In this document: piece after piece, positions 57,501 to 64,000 of the stretch
Layout of the letters: each line of letters opens with the position of its first letter
Numbering within the stretch: the first letter of the stretch is position 1
Source of the DNA: Ianthella basta
Lineage: Eukaryota > Porifera > Demospongiae > Verongiida > Ianthellidae
Length of the DNA stretch: 64,000 bases
Reading direction: 5' to 3'
Assembly: GCA_964019415.1 (NCBI GenBank)
Contig: OZ025880.1
Span: 4,373,813 to 4,437,812 of the forward strand
Position numbers and translations under genes: made by a program
The notes under the pieces: generated by a model
What the model was told of the DNA's origin: nothing
What the model saw: only the letters and a program-made list of their open reading frames with translations
Databases searched by the model: none

Positions 57501-57972
57501 CCGAGTGGCGGTGTCGACAGTACACTGCATGTGGAGAAACGTACAGCGCATGACCCAACCTTTATAGTCTAGATCCATAAGTATTTCAGTCTGTCAACGC
57601 CGACCCTCTTCTTTCTTGTCGGGCACAATTCAAGGCATATTGATACGCACAGAGGTAGACATGAACTCTCACGTTTTGAACACGTGCAGTGCACATCTAT
57701 TTACAAAGCAAACGCTCGTCATGATCACTTACTTTTGAGGAGAATACTCTCTGGTGAAGACAGTATCCCGGGAGCATGTTGGTGTCGTCGTTGATCTGCT
57801 GAATGGCAAGTTCCGCCGCTGGGAGGGAGTCGGCCGTACGCAGTACGTCACTGCTGGCGAATAGACCTATCGGCAATACCACCCTCCCGTCGCTACCACA
57901 CTCGGAGGAAGCGAGGGTAAGCGAAATGACGAGGACGAGAGGGAACAGCACCATTCCACAAAACTGTGCCAT
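48532..57972 (-). CDS. GABA-B-like class C GPCR, copy B (17 exons, 829 residues)
   Basis: Exons: 57972-57733, 57590-57348, 57265-57077, 56933-56862, 56110-56042, 53494-53297, 52422-52201, 51901-51829, 51719-51606, 51254-51116, 50807-50681, 50369-50262, 50116-50090, 50035-49919, 49669-49355, 49074-48904, 48597-48532. Structure, phases and motifs equal copy A; most exons differ by zero to two residues, for example N/E in PT(N/E)CSNEE of exon 6. The last exon differs: one base is lost near the copy-A acceptor, and an AG seven bases upstream restores the frame, giving SAVASSKASGKG instead of SASSEDSGRG before the shared NEYVLLSE. Intron 5 is enlarged by two insertions absent from A (53654-54371 and 55032-55791). 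The near identity argues for a recent duplication or gene conversion. Confidence 0.85.
52571..53147. mobile_element. Tigger-like MITE in receptor B intron 6
   Basis: Orthologous to 39634-40208 in copy A, same TA target and position. Confidence 0.85.
53654..54371. mobile_element. Palindrome-rich insertion specific to receptor B
   Basis: Copy A reads straight through here (GCAACTAAAAATTAAGAG). The insertion contains an inverted pair (AGGTGTCTCTGAGATTTAGA and TCTAAATCTTCAGAGACACC), a GGGCGCGAAGCGCCC core between them, a second pair ATAGATCCCA/TGGGATCTAT, and the palindrome TTTAGACACC-C-GGTGTCTAAA. It appears to be two nested foldback elements. GC content is higher than in the neighbours. Confidence 0.65.
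54520..55018. other. Copy-B version of the divergent ORF segment
   Basis: Counterpart of 40870-41345. The plus-strand start is ACG and the minus-strand frame stops early, so neither ORF is kept. Confidence 0.45.
55032..55791. mobile_element. hAT-like element inserted in the palindromic element of copy B
   Basis: Termini CAGGGGGGGTCGG and CCGACCCCCCCTG are inverted. GTCAACGAT is duplicated at 55023-55031 and 55792-55800 (8 bases plus one ambiguous), as hAT elements do. It splits a 93-bp palindrome that is intact in copy A. The 760-bp interior has short unrecognised ORFs only. Confidence 0.8.
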
Positions 57973-60367
57973 TTTAATTTGACACATCCGTACTGCCAGT
58001 TCGAGGCGCTATAATATAATTATTCCAGTATAGTGACGGAGACTGCGTTCCGTTAACTATAGTAGCTATGATTATTCATAGACCCATGGAGCTAGCATTG
58101 ACATAGTCGTGTATTCTGAAATCTCACTTAAGACATCAATTAAATTGAAATTTGATAGAATGTCCACATTACTCATTTCTGTTCAAGCTGATAAGCATGC
58201 ACCTGGTACATGTACAAGTGGATTCTCAGTAGTGCCCCTCTCACTTCTTCTGCATATACACTTACTGCACCTTATTTGTCATTCTTTTATCCATTTTTAT
58301 AATTGTGTATGTCTTTTCCTCACAATGCATCCACCACTATACACATACACTATCGATACTCACTATCGATACTCCCTTTCACAATTGAAAAACGCATCAA
58401 ACAATCAACTTTATTAATCTGCATCAATTTTATATGTATGTGTGCACACAATATGTAATTATGTCAACAAATTGCATTCATGCTTAGGAGAACATTCCTG
58501 CATGAGCTCCATACTAAGAAATGTGCAGTTGATGCATGCGATAATCTACATAATTATGCACTCAAAAGCTATTAGGAGTCTTAGATAGACTAACACAAAC
58601 AAAATTACTCGAGTTTCTCTCATCGTATTAAGTTTGTCGCTCTCTCTTCAGCAGTCCTCAGTCTGTAGAGCAATTGCAACTCCATTGCAGTTGTTTATTG
58701 TTTCGGCCATTTTATATAAGGGCAGGAAGTGGGTCTGGTAGATTTGCCAGGTGTCGATGTCAAAACCCCCGGGAATCGGAGGGCGTGAATTGTTAATGAC
58801 GCTTTGATACTCGCCGACGCTCGCTGTGGGTTAGTTTGGTGTGAATAAAGAGATGGCCAAAGCGTGTCACTGCCGACTGGCTTCGGTAGGTCTCTTATTT
58901 ACAGCCTTTGCCAGCCGTGTACGATCGCGTACTAGGGTACACGATGCGCGCGCGCGTGTGTGTGTGTGTGTGTTTGCAACTGTTGTGCTGTGTCTGTGTT
59001 GGTGTGTGTCTTTAATGTATATCACGTTTATGCATAGATGTGCTGCTGTGTGCGTGTTTGTGTGTGTGTATACCATGTAACTATAGGACAGCATGCACAC
59101 TTGCGATTGTTCACCCTGTTACTGCAAGGAAGAGGTCTTTACTGTACTTACTTTAATGTATTTGGCTAACCATATCTGAGTAGCAATTAAACTCTAAGTA
59201 GCTGCCATGATTCCCCTGCTGGAACTGGCCAACAATGGCCAGAGGTGCTAGCTACCCATCTCAACCATGAGCAAAGTGGGGTGTTCACTGGGACCATTGT
59301 GAGTGTATGAGTATAGTGCATGGTTTCTGCATAAATAGCAACACCAAGTTTAACAAAGAGCCATAGCAGTAGATGTACATAACATACAGCAACTTGTGGG
59401 CCAGCTGTAATTGGCCTACATTATACAGGAAGGCTGCAATGTTTTAGCACAATATGTTAGTGTGATTTAGGACCAGTGAGGATGACTGTTTTAGAGAAGT
59501 TGCTGGCTTATACAGCGATGATCTTACAAGAGGTTCCATTGTACCTTCAATTTATATACAGTTGTGCATTACTACACAGTGATTGCCAAGGTACAGTGAT
59601 TCGGACTTGAAGACCAGTCAAAAAAGAACTTGAGATAAAGGTGGAAATTAACACCTCAATGAATTCTTGCAAACCACCACCTTCACCATTACACACTGCC
59701 AGCTGCAGTATGTGCATCAGTATTGTATATGTGTACTAGTGCTGCAAGTTGGTGGGAATGCACACCTTATAAGCATGCACATGACACTGGCAAGGTTCAC
59801 AGTTGTGCCCTTGTACATAATGTACTGTTGCTGCATCCCACTCTAACTTGTGCCGATGCTGGTTTGCAGTACCCCCTACAGCTGCCGGTCTAACTGTACT
59901 TATTGTGACCCATACTATATCAGAGTTCGAACCAGTGCAGATACATAAGACTTGGTAATATTGCACAGGCCATGCAGAGAGGTATTGTCTAGCAACTCTA
60001 GGCTCTACAAATAGCCAATATTAGGCAGTTTAACGTACAGTTACCATGACAATAAGATATTCTATTATGCATTTCTGATGCATACTGCATTATAGAGTGT
60101 ACCAGAATTTGTATGTATTACCCATCAACCAAACTTACAGCTCAAGAAGCAACAAAAATGGCTGTAAAGTGTACATCCACCTACAACTGCAAAATGACTT
60201 ATATGGTCATTTGGCTAATTCTGCTAGCATGGTGTACTATAATGTTAGCATGCATGAGCCCGTATAAATAGAGTTCAGTTCATTCTAAGGCTATTCACTC
60301 CATAACTATGCTAGGAATCACTTAAATTAGTCACCATTATCTCAGCTTCAACTGCCATCTTCATCTG
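57973..60367. other. Spacer between receptor copies B and C
   Basis: Collinear with 43555-45589 plus 48066-48531 of spacer A. It holds no gene. A 26-bp TG tract lies at 58947-58973. Segments after 59890 match the sequence beyond the insertion in spacer A. Confidence 0.7.
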
Positions 60368-63300
60368 TCAGTTCTCAGACAGCAGAACATAATCATTGCC
60401 CCTGCCACTGGCTTCACTGCTAGCAACTGCAGACTACAGGGAACCAAACCATATCCCAGATGTGAAAGCTTGATTCAGTAGATTGCTCTTTGTGCATGCA
60501 TGCAGATATTGCAAGACTTACCAACTTGCTTACAAGCACCAACACATGCGAACATTGGTTGAGTAGTAAAGATGTAGTACAGTGTGTATACAGTGAGTGA
60601 TGAATGAGATTTAAATTTTTGTGTGTCTTGCATAATTATCTTACTAAGCAGCCCATGCTGTCCATTTTGTACAATTACAATGAATATACCTTGAAGACAA
60701 TAATTATATAATTATTATATTATATTATTATTATAATATATATAATTATTAAGCATAAAATAATTGGTAACTTACAGTTTGGTACTTCTTGAGTTCCTTC
60801 TTCAGAGTCTCAATCTCACTCTGCATAGCAGCAAGTGAGTACCTTTGCAGATTTTCTATGCTGCTGCTCATTGATGTTGACAGGTCTGAGTCAGTGTTGT
60901 CGTTTTGGCTACTTTGGGTGGTTCCACCCTTAATAGCCCTGTAGAACTAAGTGAAAGGAAAATTGATCAACTGCAGACCTCAAGTTGGTTTGAAATTCTC
61001 TCTCTCATCATCACTTGTATGGAATGTAATTAATAATGCATGCTGCATATGTCTCAAAAGAAAAGAAAATTCTTCCTAACTGTACCTGACTGTACATATT
61101 CATGTGTCTTTTGCATCATGCTATGCCAATAAAAGAGTACAAACCTTTGGCACAAAGAGAACTAGAAGAAGGAGGGTCGTAGCACACTGTCGTTCCAGCA
61201 ACAGTAATATGACTAGTATACGGGCGTCTTCAATAGCACTAACCAAGGCCACTTCAAGTATGACTGTGAAGAGGAAGGCGTACGTGGCCAGGCCAACCTG
61301 CCTGGACTCTCTCAGCTCTGGAATGTTAACTTTTCTGTTTTGAAAGGCCAAGACACAGCCAATAATGCATAGGACTATCCTGTATCCCGCCAAGATGCCG
61401 AAGGCAATATAGTAGTCATCAGTGATGCAAGTGATTTGCTTGATAAATGGCCCCATCTGCAAGGATGAGAAAATTTATGGTATTATTGCAGTATTAATAT
61501 AATAATACATTATTATGGTGTGCAAACCAAACATGCATCATCAATAGTGTACACATTAAGTTTCTCAGTCTGGCTAAGGTATCTTACATATATAAGGTGT
61601 CACAAAATTGTGAATATTATTGAATGTGTTATTACTACCATTCCAAAATGTAATGGGCAGGTTAGTTGGTTAGCATGCAAACTTTATGACATCATTGCTA
61701 TCAAATTGTGCATACCGTGCTATATTATCTTAGCTTCATGACATCATAACACTGAAGCCATCTGCAGGCATTGAGATATGTTCCTCACTTTTTTGTAGTG
61801 ACAAGCCAATCGAGTAGATGGTATTGAGCTAAAGACGCCGAGAAGAATAATGTCCACAATTAGAAATATCACAAGGACAAGCAATAGCTTCCAATCCTTT
61901 AGAGCCTAAGGAGTGGAAAAATGGGTGGGTTGGTTCTCAAGCAAAGCATATATTAACCTTATTTCCTACCAATAACGTACATAACTGCCTAGTAATTCCC
62001 TAGTTGATCCACACTAACTGTATGGTAAAGTTTAAGCTCACTTTCTTTTTCTGGGTTGGGTTGTGGAAGATGTAGAATACCCTCCAATTCTTCAGCAGCA
62101 GAGGTACAAAGAACAAGGTGGCCCCAATGTTCCATCCCCAATGTCTGATCTGCTCAGTAGCATGCACATGTACGTGGAGAAGTGCAGGTGACTTCAGTGA
62201 ATTTAATTTGTAGGTTATCCCTTGGGCACATGGCAGAGATGTGTATATGTACAAAATTATTATCAGGGGTCACTTGGGGTTGTTCAATAAGTGTAAGATA
62301 TTATATATGGCTATCTAATATATTTGTGCTTATATGCAAATTTAAAAAATGGGAGTGAAATAGCTAAATGCTGTAGCATTTTGCCCGCGAATGACATACA
62401 ACACAATATTATATTATGACTTGTACTGCAGCTGTAGAATAAGAATTATTATGTCTACTCACCTCAGCTAAAACTGTAGCCACTTTGAGATCAGTTGTTG
62501 GAAAGCCAGTTACTGTCGCAGTTGTAAACCATATAATGCCACCCACTGCTATTACCATATTCAGTCTAGGACTTGTCAACTTCATTTCTCTGTATAAAGT
62601 CATACATGGAAGAACAATATTCATGGTTGTGCTTAATATGTAAGTAACACTATGCTTTAGCTATATACTAATGTCACTGAGTATAGTTCACAAACTACTT
62701 TTGGAACTTGTCACACTCTGTATTAAGTTATCTGGTAGAACATGGCAAATATATTTCTGTGGGGCTGTTGGGTCCTTGAAACAAGCTAAATACTGTAGAA
62801 CCAGAGGATAATTATAGGATGTCAGCAGTTCATACCTGTCAGAATGAAATGCTGCATGCAAGCATGATATGAATCCAATGTATGCCATTGATTACCTTCT
62901 GTTCCAAAGTACCAGCATCATCACTATGCACACAACAGCAAGGACAATTCCCAAAATACAGCAGAAAAGGATAAATCCAAAGGCAACCCATGGTACAACT
63001 CGAATGACTGTATGGGGTGGGTTTGGTACTCCATCTGTAGAAATATAATTATAGAAGGCCTGATTGACACATGTTGTGAATTTACTGATTTTATATGTAA
63101 ACATATATTTAACTGCTTCCATCTCTAGCACTTTACAAGAAACAGTGCTATCAACATAAGGCTTAGCACCATTTTTATGTATCATAGAGGTCTGTGCATA
63201 TCTGTCAGATATGACACTTAAGAACAACTTCTTTGCAATGATCACATGACATTCTTTGAGTAGTCATTGAAATCATAACCTTAAAATTTCTTTTGATAAA

Positions 63301-64000
63301 ATTCATTTCCATATCTATAATATACAACTGACATTTGTCTATAAGCAGGATGTATGCACATGCTGCAGTAGCACAGGTAACTGACTTGGAAACATTGTGT
63401 TCAAGCTGCGCCCATCCATGAACTGAATACTTGCATTTGGCTTCGAATTCATGGGATCAAGAGTGATGTTGGCTATTGGCATTAAAGTTAGTTTGCCACC
63501 TGAAGAATTAAAGTGGTTACGCACAGCAAAGAGGACATGAGGAAGTGTGTGATGAGTTAAACTAATAATGCCCTTTTAACTAACGTTATGACATACAGCT
63601 TACTTGGCAAAAGCTGATACTGGAGTGCTACAAACCGTTCTGCACTTCGAGAAGTGTTGTCAAACTGGATACTTCCCTGTGCACAGTGGAAGAAGGAAGT
63701 AGACATGTAAGTAACACTATACAAGTAATTGCTGCATGGCATTACTGTAATACACCAAACCAGCCTGTTACACTGTAGAGCAGACTAGTTTGGATAATGT
63801 GCATAAAGTCCATGGAGGTGAATGTAAACTTAAGCATTATAAGTATGCATACATAATAACTATAATAGCCCAACTATTATTGATGGTATAGTAGCAGTGC
63901 TATACTTACAAACATGCATATATACCACCACACCTGTTACAGCAAAATTTGCTACCACCTCACTGTAAGTCCACGCAAAGTGCAGTTTTCCACTGCACTC
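60368..64000 (-). CDS. GABA-B-like class C GPCR, copy C (5' part beyond window)
   Basis: Exons seen: 64000-63964 (partial, equals exon 7), 63676-63604, 63499-63386, 63034-62896, 62589-62463, 62149-62042, 61984-61958, 61905-61789, 61456-61145, 60946-60776, 60433-60368. All phases match copies A and B. The exon equivalent to 36734-36420 is one codon shorter (TCITDDYY for TCTDRDDYY). The last exon uses the same acceptor as copy B (SAVASSEASGRGNDYVLLSE). Introns show more indels than A versus B, so C is the more distant paralogue. The product keeps the helix 1, 3 and 6 hallmarks, so it should be functional if the 5' half is intact. Confidence 0.8.

Noticed and set aside
1-64000. CRISPR arrays, bacterial operons, rRNA or tRNA genes
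   Set aside because: Nothing resembling them was seen; introns and transposons mark the window as eukaryotic. A tRNA scan was not possible by eye with certainty.

Overview
The window is eukaryotic nuclear DNA from an animal. Genes are split by short GT-AG introns, CA/TG microsatellites are common, and about a third of the sequence is transposon-derived. Three tandem GABA-B-like class C receptors, a divergent TKL-type kinase and an abundance of small palindromic elements fit an early-branching metazoan. A demosponge is my best inference, but nothing here proves the species.

Region 1 (1-15,000): the last exon of a multi-pass membrane protein (498-710), a Ser/Thr/Tyr-type kinase gene (1009-2992, perhaps longer), a decayed APE-type LINE on the minus strand (about 5570-8187), a small fragment of a second retroelement family (8530-8777), and a two-exon membrane-protein tail (10351-12483) paralogous to the first exon. 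Several inverted-repeat elements lie between. Region 2 (15,000-27,000): a five-exon minus-strand gene for a protein with an N-terminal membrane anchor (15263-18307), head-to-head with a short plus-strand ORF (18503-) that has been interrupted by a complete 4.5-kb Ty3/gypsy-type LTR retrotransposon (18764-23302) with identical LTRs and a 5-bp target duplication. Next come a PIF/Harbinger-like MITE, three exons of an unrecognised minus-strand gene (24845-26732) and a hAT-like MITE in one of its introns.

Region 3 (27,000-35,500): no confident host gene. It holds a decayed pogo/Tigger element with a CENP-B-type helix-turn-helix fragment, a dense cluster of long foldback elements (29474-31926), microsatellites, and a degenerate extra copy of the spacer that separates the receptor genes downstream.

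Region 4 (35,500-64,000): a tandem array of three GABA-B-like receptor genes, all on the minus strand. Copy A (35557-43554) and copy B (48532-57972) are complete 17-exon genes of 830 and 829 residues as I modelled them. Copy C (60368-64000) has lost its 5' part to the window edge. Each model has a signal peptide, a periplasmic-binding-protein-like ligand domain, seven membrane helices and a C-terminal coiled coil. Copies A and B carry different later insertions (a retroelement plus a Helitron-like element in the A spacer; a palindromic element and a hAT-like element in B introns), which gives a relative chronology. All exon models are read by eye from splice signals and phase.
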